DNA from: Orthosia cruda
Lineage: Eukaryota; Arthropoda; Insecta; Lepidoptera; Noctuidae
DNA: 64,000 bases
Direction of reading: 5' to 3'
NCBI GenBank assembly: GCA_964057195.1
Contig: OZ059838.1
Span: 1,984,001-2,048,000, forward strand
Shown: one piece after another, positions 19,346-31,443 of the stretch
Layout of the letters: each line of letters starts with the position of its first letter
Position numbering within the stretch: position 1 is the first letter of the stretch
Notes under the pieces: generated by a model
What the model was told of the DNA's origin: nothing
Databases searched by the model: none
What the model saw: only the letters and a program-made list of their open reading frames with translations
Translations under genes and position numbers: made by a program

Positions 19346-22300
19346 ACAATATAGGTTCATAAATAGGATTTTAATAAATTGGATAGTTGTAATAGCAGTT
19401 TTAGTTGCTTTAGAGATCCCGCTTCAAACCCTCCGCATAGTTAATAAGTTTGTATTTCTGCATGGTAGACATATTACCTTCATTGTAGAACCTTATTTTG
19501 CGTATCTTCTGCAGTCATCACTTATCACCCTTTATGTATTAAAATTAAGCATAATTAATGTTTGTGAACAAAGAAAAAAAGTTAAACTTTTCAGACGATT
19601 TTTGTGATACGATACAGATTGTGTGTTTTATAAATGTTAAGATAAAAATGTTATTTACTTGTATTTTGTATAACTGTATAGGTCTGAATATTTCTAAATG
19701 TAACTTGATGTAATCTATGTTATTATTGTGTAAAGAAACGCCGCTGGTCTTCCAACTTAGCTTACTTTCGCATGGTTTGTGAAATGTAGCTCAATAATAC
19801 TCGACTTTTCTCTTGGCTTTGACGTAAACACAATTTTATAGAAAGTGCATGCATAGACAACGTTATTTTTCATAACTTCAAGGATTTAAGATAACAAAAA
19901 TATGATTTTCAACATTCTTTTATGTTTTGAAATGATACCCAGAAAAGTGGCGTAGCGGTCCGGGGCCGACCAGAAATTCGCCATCATCTAATTTTTCATC
20001 ATTCGTCAATAAAATTTGTAAAGAGTCAAATAAAAATAAATTATTTAATTAATCAAAAATATTATCTTTAATTATCTATTTCGATATGCCGGTTTCTGCA
20101 GCGCAGTGTTAGTACTGCAACGAGGTACAGCAATTAATATGCAATCTCTACTCTTAGAGAACCCCCTCCCTACTAAGGGGAGGGGACCAACCAGCGTGGT
20201 AATGAATGCTTGTGCCTTTATTAATGAGATGCCTATTCATCCCAGCTTCTGGTAAATTTTATCAATCAATCATACGCCAACCCGGCACGCCGTCGCCATA
20301 TCAGAGTTTCCTTTGTGGCTCAGTTCAGTGCAGAGCCTAAACTAATAAAATAAAAATCACAGAGTCATCATAAGCCTCTTTGGTGCCTTCTCTGGTTTAG
20401 ATTTCGGAGCGGCTACACTGCCCGAAAATATGCCCTAGGTCGCTTTTGGCGTCCCTTTTTATGCCCCCGAAGCTACGCCACTGACTCATCATGTTTGCGA
20501 AGTCAACGAATTCATTGAAGGTATCCACCGTACTGCGAGTCTATTGGATACCTATGCACAAGTCCCTTTTATTAATACTTAAGTAGGTACATATTATCAA
20601 TAACTTGGCTGGCAGTGATTAGGGAGGAAACCATGTTTTTTAGGCACGGATCAAATAATAATAATTGCATGAAAGCATATGTAGTGGCGTATTTAAAAAT
20701 AACTACGTACACAGTATTAGAAATGTTGAGTATTTTTGGTCTAAACTAAACGAAAACGTTCGTGGCTGCCGCGGTCGTAAAACGTAGGAAGGAGACGACA
20801 CGAGACTCAGTAAAAGAACACCCCCAACATTTAGTAGGCTAAATACTCACCATACTTTTTCCACGTTTTATGACCGCGACCGTCGCCAGTCGTGGCCTTT
20901 TGTAATAGTGGTCTTATTCTGACGATGCTAAGCCGTTCAAAAATATTAATCTATAAGGATAATTTTACATTTATTCATTACTTATTTTAGGTATTAAATT
21001 GCTAAAAATATCCTTGTCTCGATGCTAATAGGAAAATTTCTCTTTCGTTCAGTGTGTGCCGTAAACATCGCAGTTGACTCCGGGAAAATGCTTTCAGGCC
21101 AACTGATACTCGCCAATTTTGTTATAAAATTACAAAAGGTAATAATAATTTAATCAGAAACATATTGCCCGATATTTCGATGTATAATCTGTGAACAAAG
21201 AATTAAGTACCATGTACTAACAACTTTATGTTGTTCTGGTTCTATAGCTTTATATAATTCTATAATTTCGGGGCTTTCCCCAAATTATAATTTGTAGTTA
21301 ACTGTGCCTGTGACTCTGCTCCTTTTAAACTTTTTCTAGGTCACCAATGTAATGTGCTCAAACATAAATTAAATTCAAAATTTTACTATATTGTATTAGT
21401 ACGAATAAGATTTTTCTTGTGGCCAGATTTAAAAATTAAGACAACTTATACGAGCTCTAGAGTTGCCTTGCCACTGTCTTACTTATTCAAAGAGAGCTCA
21501 AAAATGTATACATACATTCACCTCAATTTGTTAAGAGCTTTGTATACACTTTGTATAAATGCTTAAGAATGGTACACCTACCTATTTTAAGATTTCTTAT
21601 GCTATAATTGTCAAGTTTTAATTAATCTGCTTTGTGTAACTGCTAAGATCAAAATAAAACAAAACACAACGATATTTTTAGTATAGACAAAAGCTGAAAC
21701 ACTCCTAAACGTTAACTTCGCGCCTCAACATAATGTCTGAAATGTTTGACAGCAGCGTATATTGAGAGTAATTCGCGGTCATAGACTGAATTTAACGACT
21801 CTTAAGAATTATTTACAGGTTTGTGCTACACTAAAATAACGTTGTTCATGTATGTCTATGTAAAATATATTAAAAATGGTAGAATATCCTTAAAAAATAT
21901 ACAAATAAAATATAAGTACTACAAAGTATTTTTTTTTCTATTGTGTAATAATATCAAAAATAAAAGCTTTGGAAATGATATTACTTAGCAATAGGAAAAA
22001 AAAAAGTTGTAATTGCAAAGAATTTGCAACCTAAGTTTATAAGATTATTTATTAGTTTGTGTAAATCTCATTACTATAGCTTATTATGAAAGATCACAAT
22101 GTGCAAGAGATATCTTTTCTGTTAAGGATAAATACAGAATTTTCAATAAATGTTTTTTTAATTAAAGAATTTATTTTAATTATAATAAATCTTGTGTATA
22201 ACAAATGCGAAAGTTTGGAATCTCCTACGACTAAACCATATTTAAATGAAGAAGACAGATACCATCCATCATATCAGAGATAATTGTTCATGGTTATCAT
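19346..22300. other. Intergenic; one probable degraded DNA element
   Basis: No gene is seen. At 19946-20482 the ends AGTGGCGTAGC and GCTACGCCACT are inverted, with GC-rich subterminal blocks (GGTCCGGGGCCG and CCCCCGAAG), matching the common insect element type with CAGTGGCGTAGC tips; no clean 8-bp duplication is visible. At 20780-20880 a short inverted pair (CGCGGTCGTAAAACG and CGTTTTATGACCGCG) suggests another small foldback. The remainder is AT-rich single-copy-looking sequence. Confidence 0.5.
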
Positions 22301-22315
22301 TATTTAAAAAATTCT

Positions 22316-25300
22316 CTAATCCGTCTTCTGACTCTTTATTTTCCACGCTCCAATAGTGTATTTCAACCAAATAAGGCCCAAGTCACAGCCCATCTGAACC
22401 CACGAAAGAACTGGAGTTACTTTGGAGCCCTCAATTTCTGTCCATCTAACAGGAACCTCGGCAATTGGAATGTCTAATTTTTGTGCTATGTACAGTAATT
22501 CTACGTCAAAGGCCCTGGAACAACAAACGAGAAACTTTATAGTCAATGCATATTGTAGGTTTGATTCCGAACGAACAAGGAAGTGGTTAAATAAATTATG
22601 CTTATCACGCACATAACCTTTTGGGCTTTACTGCAGTCGTGTAAAAGGAAACTTGTCGTTTCTAAGGAAAAAAAACAAGTTCGGGGAATTCACACAAACA
22701 GCAAGCACTCTTGATAAAAAGTTAATTTAAAAGATTTTAATGCATTCAGTATTGTGCTAGATACTTACCATCTATTCACATGCAGACTTTTAAAACATAT
22801 GTCAGCTGCTTTCCTAGTGAACAACTTGAAGCCACATTGTGTGTCTTTAATGCCTTTGACAGTAAACAGCCACACCAAGAAGTGGAAACCATACATCAGG
22901 ATGTTCCTGAAACAAATATAAAGTTGAAATACAGGATGGCTTTGCATTCATTAGGAATCTTTTATAGGGCTACTTATAGACATGTCACTGGGTTATTGCG
23001 AACCGCTAAAGTTATAAAATTCTCAAGAATATAAAGATATTAGAGTCTTTTCAATATTATATCGAATTTTGATAGGATGTATTGTATTTGAAATGATCTG
23101 TTCACAATATATCAACAGTATTTAATAGACTTTAGAGCAGGGTGGCCCAGTGGCAGTGGTAACGGCCGCATCTTACAAGTTGTAGGTTTGAATCCAGACA
23201 GGCACTTTGTGTAAATTATTTTATCACCACTGCTCTCCAAACGGTGAAGTAAAACATCGTGAGGAAACCGGCATGTCTTAGAACCAAAAATTCGAAGATA
23301 TGCGACATTCACGAACCCGCACTGGGCCCGCGTGGTGGATTACGGCCCATTCCCTCTCACAGAGAGGAGCCCAGTGTGGGAACATTAAAAGGCTGATAAT
23401 GATGAAGATTTAGACTTTTATCGGGCGTCCTCTCCCGGCGTGGTATGTTTAGGTATTTAAATAAAGTTAGAGTTTTCCATATAACCTCAGAAAGGCCTAT
23501 AGGCATTTCAAAACGAAATTAATATGCACATATTTAGCATAGATAGTACATAATGATGCCATTACTATGTAATTAACTGGAGCATATAATTGACAGTGAG
23601 TCAGTCCACAACATGATCAGGATGTCAAACATTATTATCAGTGGATTATAAGATTTCAATGGCAGATGTTTGTATCCTGATTATAATTTTGTCATACAGT
23701 TAAATTAAAATTAATGTTATCTGGTTGACTGTTGCTTGAAATATCAGAACAACTTATTATTTAAGCTCACTAAAAGATTGAATAGGTAAGATATAATGTT
23801 GGATGGAAAGATACGGGGCAGGTCTTTGCATCAAGGGGACAAAGAAAATGCTTTGTTTCTGTGGAATGGAGAGGTTGGTCTATTAGTGGAACAGAACAAG
23901 GCTATAAGATAGATTTGTAGAGTAGTTAATAAATTTGAGAATTATTTTGACAACCTTCTTCGAGATAAATCGAAATTGCTTTACTGGCCAAAGTTGTATG
24001 AAAATCCATATCTGTCTGTCGTGGTTTAGCGGCCGAATAAATTACATAGTAAACTCATATCTGTCGTGTAATTTAAAAAATTAACGATCTTGTACTCCGA
24101 AACATGGCAACCAAGGATGTAACTTATCAAAGGTTTTATTTAAATTTCGAACTGGCTTGCAAATAGAAAGCTGTTTATTGATAAAAAAAACGAATAAACA
24201 CTTTAACGCGGGAAAAAATATTGTTGTTCGTCATTGATTTTGAAAAGTAATCTTATTTGAGTTTTTGGCGGGATTTTCTCGAGTGCAGTTCAGCGGCTGT
24301 TAATATTATTTGCAAATTGATTTATAGTGGATATTGTGATATAAAATTGGTGTAGTTTTGTGTCTCAACTGTCTACGCAATTGGACAATATGTAAAAACG
24401 TTAACAGAAGCGATCTCGGGATAGTGGAGCGGAGTATTTTATTGTAGTATTGACTACCTCTGCAAAGCTTACTGGGAAGGCTGACTCGATGCAATTTGCT
24501 GCCAAATGCTCCAAGAAACATTAGAATGTGTTGCATCCGCGTTCTAATGCATACTAAAGAATACAAATACTGATGACTAGGCAGCATGGTCTCAGACCTT
24601 AGCCTGTTCCGTTAGGAACAAACATACAAAAAAAAAAAAAAAAAAAGTAATCTTATTTGACAAAATGAGTTCTAGGTACTACTTAGTTTTAGTTTCCGCG
24701 CATTATTTGAGAAAAATACTATACAAGCCTTGACCACCACTAGGCATTGATGGACACACAATGCCTACTTGTGATGACACATTTACACGTTCGTCCATCG
24801 AATATGCCTCTTTTGCTGGCCGCTGCAGTAATGTACTATTTCTCAAACATGCTTGGAAATTTGAGCATTATTTTGACAACCTTCTTCGAGATAAATCGCA
24901 ATTGCTGTACTGGCCATATACATGAGAGCAGCGGCCGGCAAAAGTTGTATGAAAATCCATATCTGTCGTGTTTAGCGGCCAAATAAATTACATAGTAAAC
25001 ACATATAGGTGTCGTGTACTCAGATCAAATAAAAAGTCAAGATGGAACGTTGCAAACAACAAAGTGAAGCCGGTTCAAACTATGCCTTGCCGTATAAAAA
25101 CACAATTACACGCTGTGCGCGAGTTGAGCTTTATTATTTGATCTGTGAGCTCGAATGACAAGCTAAGGCGTAATTTCGTTATAAATGAGTGATTGTGTAT
25201 TTGTACGGCAAGGCATAGTTTGAACCGGCGTCACTTTGTTGTTTGCAACGTTCCATCTTGACTTTTTATTTGATCTGAGGTCGTGTAATTTAAAAATGGA

Positions 25301-27775
25301 ACGATCTTTTACTCCGAAACATGGAACCAACGAGGTAAATTATCAAAGGTTTTATTTAAATTTCGAACAGGCTTGCCTATAGAAAGCTGTTTATAGAAAA
25401 AAAATGAACACTAACACGGGAATAATTATTGTTGTTCGTCATTGGTTTCGAAAAGTAATTGTATTTGACAAAATAAATTCTAGGTGCTACTTAGTTTTAA
25501 TTGCCGCGCATTACTTGAGAAAAGCACTATACAAGCCTTGGCCACAACTAGGCATTGATGGACTTACGTATGTGTGCCTCGGCTTCGCCTCGGCCCACAT
25601 TTACACGTTCGTCCATCAGGCAGTAATTTTTCATGGAAATTACATACAAACATAATCTCAGACCTTGATCGGCAGAAACTGTACTGTAGAATGCCACTTG
25701 CTACGGCCACGTCATCCAGCTGTTCATACAGGCGAATTGTGTATAATATTCACCAGACATTTGTGCCTGTGTTTTAACTAACCATTTTTTAGGATTCCGT
25801 ACCCAAAGGGTCCAAACGGAGCCCTAATTGCTGTCGCTCACGTTTTCGTCTGTCTGTCCGTCGTCTGTCAGAAAATTTTGTTTTGAATTTTTTTTTTACT
25901 TCCCATTGACCTATGGACTTGAAATTTGTTGATAAAGTTTATTATTACGTATATTATTTTACTAACAAATACCAATACACTCTACACTTGGTACGGAACC
26001 CTAAATGCGCGTAGTCTGACCATCACTTGGCCGGCTTTTAAACATCTGTCATTTATCTTGTTTCTTAGATGATATTTGACCAAACCAACTAGGTAGTATA
26101 TTATATCTACCTGTATTAACAAAATTATAAAAATATATTTTAAATATTCAATCAAGCAAAAATAAAATCATGAGTGTTACCTAAAAACGCTCCGTGTCGC
26201 TAAAGATTCTTGTTCTAGATGCGCCCTAGATCCTATCACAATGGCTAGGTTGTCGCTCATATCATCCGGCTGAGACAGAGGATCATACTTTGTAAGGCCC
26301 TTCAATGCAGCTTCTAGTTTTGTTAAGTCTTCGAACTTTGATGCTCCATCTGCATCAGCAAATAATATACTGGCTCCTCTACAGCTTTCAATACCCTGAA
26401 AGATTAATATGTTTAATTGTAACAGTCATATGTGACAACACATGTTATTGTCAAGCAAGTTAGAGCCTAAGCAAAAACCATATGAGTGCAACGCAAATTG
26501 ATATACGGTCCCTGATGGTAAGTGGACGACTCTGCAGCTATTTGGCAGAACAATACTACAGGTATCATCATAATATCAGCCGAAAGTCGTCCACTGCTGG
26601 ACATAGGCCTCCCCGAAGTGTCACCACTTTGACCGTATTTCAGACACAAATCGAAATGTCTGATACGAACTAATGACCTGATGTTACACAAAATCCTGCA
26701 TCATGCAAGCAGTTTTCGGCGAGATTTGAACACATACAACAGTCCGACAACAACCATTGAACCTGAACTAGGCACAACACCTGTTTAGTCGGCGAGTACT
26801 CCCTTTTCAATGGAGGTTTGCAGACTTTCCACTCTGTTGCACATACCTCTAAAGCTCTATGTGCCAGCAATTCAATTTGTAGCTGTTGAACCCAGCAGAT
26901 ATTGGTATGGGTACCCCCATTTAAATTTCTGCTGGGTTCCATACAACTTCTAAAAAGCTCTTCATTTACTTTCTGATCAATTCTAACCTACCAGCCGTAC
27001 AGCACCACCTTTTCCTCTATTCTTGATTAATTCAAGGCACCTCACTTTCTCACTACCATACTTTATGGCATATCCTTCAGCCACTTGCACTGTGTTGTCT
27101 CTACTGCCGTCACTGACAACTATTATTTCATATTTGTATGAAGGATGCTCTCTTACTCTTCCTTCCAAAAATTCTATGGCTTCATCAAGCATAGGTGGTA
27201 CTGGAAACATTGTGTAATTGTATAAAAATGATCTAGGCAACAAATGAATAAACATTGCTATGTATTTTTTAGAATGTAAAGTTACATATTACAGGAAAAT
27301 ATGGTCAGGTGGTTTAAAAACATAAAGAAGAAGGTAAACAATGAACTTACATCTCTCTTCCTCATTGTAAGCAGGCACTACTACACTCAAGTGCACACTC
27401 TGCGGCTCTGCTATGTCTGGGAATTTAGCTTGACTCTTGGTTTTAGAATCACTGTACATAGTCTCTTCTTGGAAGCGTTCCACCACTGGATACGGGTTTG
27501 TTATCACGTATATTATGATGGATATCTACAAAATACACATATAAAACTCATCTTATTAGTTCTATGTTTAGTCTTCATTCATAAACTACAACATATTTTA
27601 ATAAATAATTAATTCTGCCGAGAATTTGAGGTTATCACCGAATATTATTGTTGCCTGCAAGACAGTGGTCCACGTAATTGTTTAAATTTGTTGTTTTACT
27701 CACCGAAAGAAGTAAGATTACAGCGGCCGCAAAACCGTATAGAATAATAGTACAAATAAATAGATATAAATCCAT
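22316..27775 (-). CDS. ALG5: ALG5, dolichyl-phosphate beta-glucosyltransferase
   Basis: Six coding exons, all GT-AG and in frame: 27775-27704, 27525-27351, 27200-26992, 26395-26181, 22906-22769 and 22514-22316; the predicted protein is 335 residues (human ALG5 is 324). Residues 1-35 form a hydrophobic signal anchor for the ER membrane. The GT2 glycosyltransferase domain shows VVVPAYNEEER (72-82), VVSDGSRDNT, NRGKGGA (143-149), the metal-binding DAD at 166-168, GSRAHLE, and the ALG5-typical YGFHFLVW, KGIKDTQCGFKLFTR, HVNRWAFDVELLYIA and WTEIEGSK. The enzyme makes dolichyl-phosphate-glucose from UDP-glucose, the donor for the last glucose additions in N-glycan precursor assembly. Intron 4 (22907-26180) is large because of several insertions. 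No damage is seen in the coding exons. Confidence 0.97.
23134..23409 (+). mobile_element. tRNA-derived SINE in ALG5 intron 4
   Basis: The head has an A-box-like GGTGGCCCAGTGGCAGTGG and a B-box-like GTTTGAATCC. The body continues with CTTTGTGTAAATTATTT, and the element ends with GGCTGATAATGATGAAG, a TGATGA-type tail. A related copy is at 57957-58247 on the other strand. A short direct repeat TAGACTTT flanks it, consistent with a target duplication. Confidence 0.8.
24260..24642 (+). mobile_element. Poly(A) retroposon, copy 1
   Basis: Starts GTTTTTGGCGGGATTTTCTC and ends GTTCCGTTAGGAACAAACATAC plus about 18 A. The flanking target duplication is AAAAGTAATCTTATTTGA (24242-24259 and 24643-24660), partly ambiguous with the A tail. 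Copy 2 (27940-28324) is inverted and differs by only a few bases. No RT or recognisable protein is encoded. Fixed 5' and 3' ends with a poly(A) tail suggest a SINE or an internally deleted LINE moved by LINE machinery. Confidence 0.9.
25019..25279. mobile_element. hAT-like MITE, copy 1 (261 bp)
   Basis: The tips are CTCAGATC and GATCTGAG, with TIRs of about 75 bp that include AAAAAGTCAAGATGGAACG. It is flanked by the 8-bp duplication GTCGTGTA (25011-25018 and 25280-25287). A shorter relative lies at 35218-35376. An 8-bp duplication without coding sequence fits a non-autonomous hAT element, although other 8-bp superfamilies are not excluded. Confidence 0.9.
26556..26640 (-). mobile_element. 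RTE LINE 3' end in ALG5 intron 3
   Basis: The block ATCATCATAATATCAGCCGA followed by CGTCCACTGCTGGACATAGG matches the 3' end of the complete RTE element at 45839-49016 with its ATC-repeat tail. It is 5'-truncated to under about 100 bp. The short open frames overlapping it are by-products. Confidence 0.75.
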
Positions 27776-27939
27776 TGTGTACTATTTCTAACTACTAGCT
27801 TAGTTTATTATTTTTTAATTGTATTATCTTACTTGTTCTAACACAATTTATTTGAAATTTAAGATTATTCAGAGGTAAGTAAACTGAGCTGAAAATGAAA
27901 ATAATGTCTGTGATGATTTGGGTGCGTGACGTTTCATGA

Positions 27940-28324
27940 TTTTTTTTTTTTTTTTTGTATGTTTGTTCCTAACGGAACAGGCTAAGGTCTGAGACCATGC
28001 TGCCTAGTCATCAGTATTTGTATTCTTTAGTATGCAATAGAACGCGGATGCAACACATTCTAATGTTTCTTGGAGCATTTGGCAGCAAATTGCATCGAGT
28101 CAGCCTTCCCAGTAAGCTTTGCAGAGGTAGTCAATACTACAATAAAATACTCCGCTCTACTATCCCGAGATCACTTCTGTTAACGTTTTTACATATTGTC
28201 CAATTGCGTAGACAGTTGAGACACAAAACTACACCAATTTTATATCACAATATCCACTATAAATCAATTTGCAAATAATATTAACAGCCGCTGAACTGCA
28301 CTCGAGAAAATCCCGCCAAAAACT
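27940..28324 (-). mobile_element. Poly(A) retroposon, copy 2, just upstream of ALG5
   Basis: Reverse orientation relative to copy 1, with a T run at 27940-27956 (the A tail) and its 5' end at 28324. Target duplication CGTGACGTTTCATGA is at 27925-27939 and 28325-28339. It lies about 165 bp upstream of the ALG5 start codon, so it may sit in or beside the promoter or 5' UTR. Only about three substitutions separate it from copy 1 outside the tail. Confidence 0.92.
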
Positions 28325-28442
28325 CGTGACGTTTCATGAATATCACAGACGATGAATATGACGTTGACACTCAACGCACGTTTAGTTCTTGCTATGAAGC
28401 ATTGAGTTAGGAAAAACATAGGTCTATGCTATGAAGGGTAGA

Positions 28443-29897
28443 CACTGACCTCTACCCACTGACCTCTATTATACAAGTACGCTGGACTAAACATACTATA
28501 TGAAATGACAGTTGATTCTTGTGCTGATTCAAAGCGCCCCGCTGGAGCGTATCAGGAACTAAAATTGACACATTTAGAGATAGGATACTACCGATATTTC
28601 TAAAAATTAAGTAATACTAATATATTTGACTGGAAATATTATAATATTGTGACTAATATATCAGTATTAGAGATATTTTTAAATTACACTAATATCAAAA
28701 TAGTAGACTTGGCAAGGCGTATCACTCATCTACTGTATTGACTTCTCGTAGTATGTTGGAACTAAATATCTCATATTGGTATTGGTGATGAATATTATAT
28801 GAATGCCTAATAATCAGTTATAATATGTTCAATAGCAATGTGTAATACTAAATTCTGGAATCATCATCATGATCATCCACGGCCCGACTTCGCCCACTGC
28901 TGAGCACAGGCCTCTCTCTTGTACCAATCACTACGTTCCTGAACCTGGAATTAATTCTGGAACAATATCATGATAATTATAATTTTATTAACAAATGTTT
29001 GAAGTCAAACAATTTATTATCTGCATCTGAAACAGAGCTGGAAACTGATTTCAGCGGGGGTAGGGTCATCTCGATAACCTATTTTCATTACTTTATTAAA
29101 TATATATATTTATTTAGGTATGTATCATATAATATATGTATATATGTGCATGTTAAGCAATTAAAAATATATTTTGTTGTTAAATTGTTGTCTCTTCAGC
29201 ACCCTTGGTTGACTGGTAGAGAATGCCTAAGGCATTAAGTCCGCCATTGTACCTTTGTGCATGAAGTTTAAATAAATAAATATAAGTGGTCACCATGCTG
29301 GAATGCGATGTCACTCTTATTTGCACCTTAACACTACAGAGACAGGATCTCAGCGATGAGAACGAGAAATACGTCCGTTGTAAATGATTATCCATCTCAT
29401 TTATTATTATTATTATATAAATGATGTTCCCTTCACGAATCCGATGGGCGTACAACTAGTGTACTTGAGCGAGGAAATACTTGCTCAAATGTGATAGTTT
29501 TTAGGATAAGTTGTTAGCCTAACCCCATATTTAAATCTCACTGATCTGACAGTAATGCGCTATAACTTTACTAGCACGCTATCCACTAGTTTATAGCTTG
29601 CAATCTGACTGAAAATATTTTTTAATAACCTTTACAGCAATTATTCTATTACTTAAAAATTAATCATAATAAAAATAACTGGATTTTTTTCTCTTACGTA
29701 TTAAATTATTCTCACGATCGATAAAACCCATAAAAGTATTTTACCGAAAGCTGTGTCCCATCTCTAATATTATTTCCATGCGACTCTCACGTTAATTCAC
29801 GTTGCTATCAGCGCCAAAATGGCGATAATCAAATGTCTTCATTTTGTCATCGTTAATATGAAGTCCAGTGTACAATGTATGATAGAGGTCAGTGCCT
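28443..29897 (+). repeat. Left arm of the giant palindrome
   Basis: About 1455 bp with tip-like sequence at both ends, hence possibly one whole element copy. The outer tip carries a small duplication (CACTGACCTCTACC at 28443, then CACTGACCTCTATTATAC). Relative to the right arm it has an extra segment of about 240 bp at 29040-29282, and it lacks about 28 bp near the centre. Confidence 0.82.
29040..29282 (+). mobile_element. LINE 3' fragment inserted in the left arm
   Basis: The segment is present only in the left arm; the right arm is continuous across the same point. It contains GGTTGACTGGTAGAGAATGC, GGCATTAAGTCCGCCATTGT and a tail of GTTTAAATAAATAAAT, a layout seen at the 3' ends of lepidopteran LINEs. 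No coding sequence remains. The exact boundaries and target duplication are unclear. Confidence 0.6.
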
Positions 29898-30840
29898 CTA
29901 CCTTACCATACAAGTACACTGGACCACAGACTACTTAGAGATATGCACTGGACTTCATACTATCGATGACAAAATGAAGACATTTGATTTTCGCCATTTT
30001 GGCGCTGATAGCAACGTGACTTAACGTGAGAGTCCATGGAACTAATATTAGAGATGGGACACAGCCTTCGGTAAAAATACTTTTTGGGCTTTATCGATCT
30101 TGAGAATAATTTAATACGTAAGAGAAAAAAAACAGTTATTTTTGTTATGATTCATTTTTAAGTAATAGAATAATTCCTGTAAAGGTAAACTGAAAAATAT
30201 TTTCAGTCAGATTGCAAGCTATAAACTAGTGGATAGCGTGCTAGTAAAGTTATAGCGCATTACTGTGAGATTAGTGAGATTTAAATATGGGGATAGGCTA
30301 ACAACTTATCCTTAAAACTAGTATATTTGAGCAAGTATATCCTCGCTGAAGTACATTAGTTAGTTAATACTTACAATCGTTCGGATTCACTCGGTTGGCG
30401 CACATCGGATTCGTGAAGGGAACATCATTTATACAATAATAATAATAATAAATGAGATAGATAATCATTTACAACAGACGAATTTCTCGCTCTCATCGCT
30501 GAGATCCTGTCTCTGTAGTGTTAAGGTGCAAATAAGAGTGACATCGCATTCCAGCAAGGTGAAGACTTATATCAATTTTCAACTCTGTTTCAGATGCAGA
30601 TATAAATTGTTTGACTTCAAAACATTTTTAATAAAATTATAATTATCATGATATTATTCCAGAATTAATTCCAGGCTCAGGAACGTGGTGATTGGTACAA
30701 GAGAGAGGCCTGTGCTCAGCAGTGAAGAATTCGGGCTGTGGATGATCATGATGATGATTCCAGAATTTAGTATTACACATTGCTTTTGAACATATTATTA
30801 CTGATTATTAGGCATTCATATAACATTCATTGAGATATTT

Positions 30841-30872
<32 letters not shown>

Positions 30873-30879
30873 CAATAAG

Positions 30880-31440
30880 GCATGCCAACAACCACATTTA
30901 CAAATTCATTACAGATTATACATACAAGATGGTCCTGTGCAAACATGTCAATTACAGGCGTGCACATCATTCACGTCTTAAATTACAGTTTTATTTTTAC
31001 GAATATTGTATTAATTGAGTATTATGATAAAAATTTAATGGAAATGAACTACAATAATTGCATTTAAATTAAAGTAGAAAATTATTATAATTGTGCTAGA
31101 ATAAAAATAAATTACAATTAGATATATAACAAATTAGTTACTAACTAGTAAGGTCAAAGATAAAATTAAGTTACAATTAGATTACAATAAAATACTAGTA
31201 AGTCAAGGACAAATTAAAATTAAGTTACAATTGAGTCAAAGTTAAAATATAATAAAATGCTAATAAAATGATGTCAAAGCTATTTGTATCACAGATAAAA
31301 TTAAATTAAATTACATCACAAAAAAAACGAAACTAGTGAGTCAAAGTTATAATATAATGCTAATAAAATGATGTCAAAGTTAGTTATGTGATAATTTAAT
31401 GTTGAGAGTACACAATGAAACAGAGCAGGCAAGTCGGGCG
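30880..31440 (-). repeat. Degenerate tandem repeats in the LINE 3' UTR
   Basis: On the plus strand, units such as AATAAAATGATGTCAAAG (about 31262 and 31362), GTCAAAGTTAWAATATAAT and AAGTTACAATTAGATTACAA recur between about 31130 and 31390. They form an irregular array of about 50-100 bp periods. 3' UTR repeats are known in some LINEs; no function is claimed. Confidence 0.6.
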
Positions 31441-31443
31441 AGA

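Larger units (their letters stand above)
23937..25640. repeat. Diverged tandem duplication inside ALG5 intron 4
   Basis: Copy 1 (23937-24860) and copy 2 (24864-25640) share long blocks in the same order: TTTTGACAACCTTCTTCGAG, GTTGTATGAAAATCCATATC, the ATCAAAGGTTTTATTTAAAT block and the TACAAGCCTTG block. Each copy has a different insertion: a poly(A) retroposon in copy 1 (24260-24642) and a hAT-like MITE in copy 2 (25019-25279). The duplication therefore predates both. No coding potential is seen. Confidence 0.85.

Noticed and set aside
24306..24587. A 93-residue ORF almost identical in two places (also 27997-28278)
   Set aside because: It is antisense within the poly(A) retroposon; identity is explained by the recent origin of the two copies, not by protein selection. 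No domain is recognisable.
26467..26691. Short ORFs in ALG5 intron 3
   Set aside because: They overlap an RTE 3' end fragment and have no independent support.
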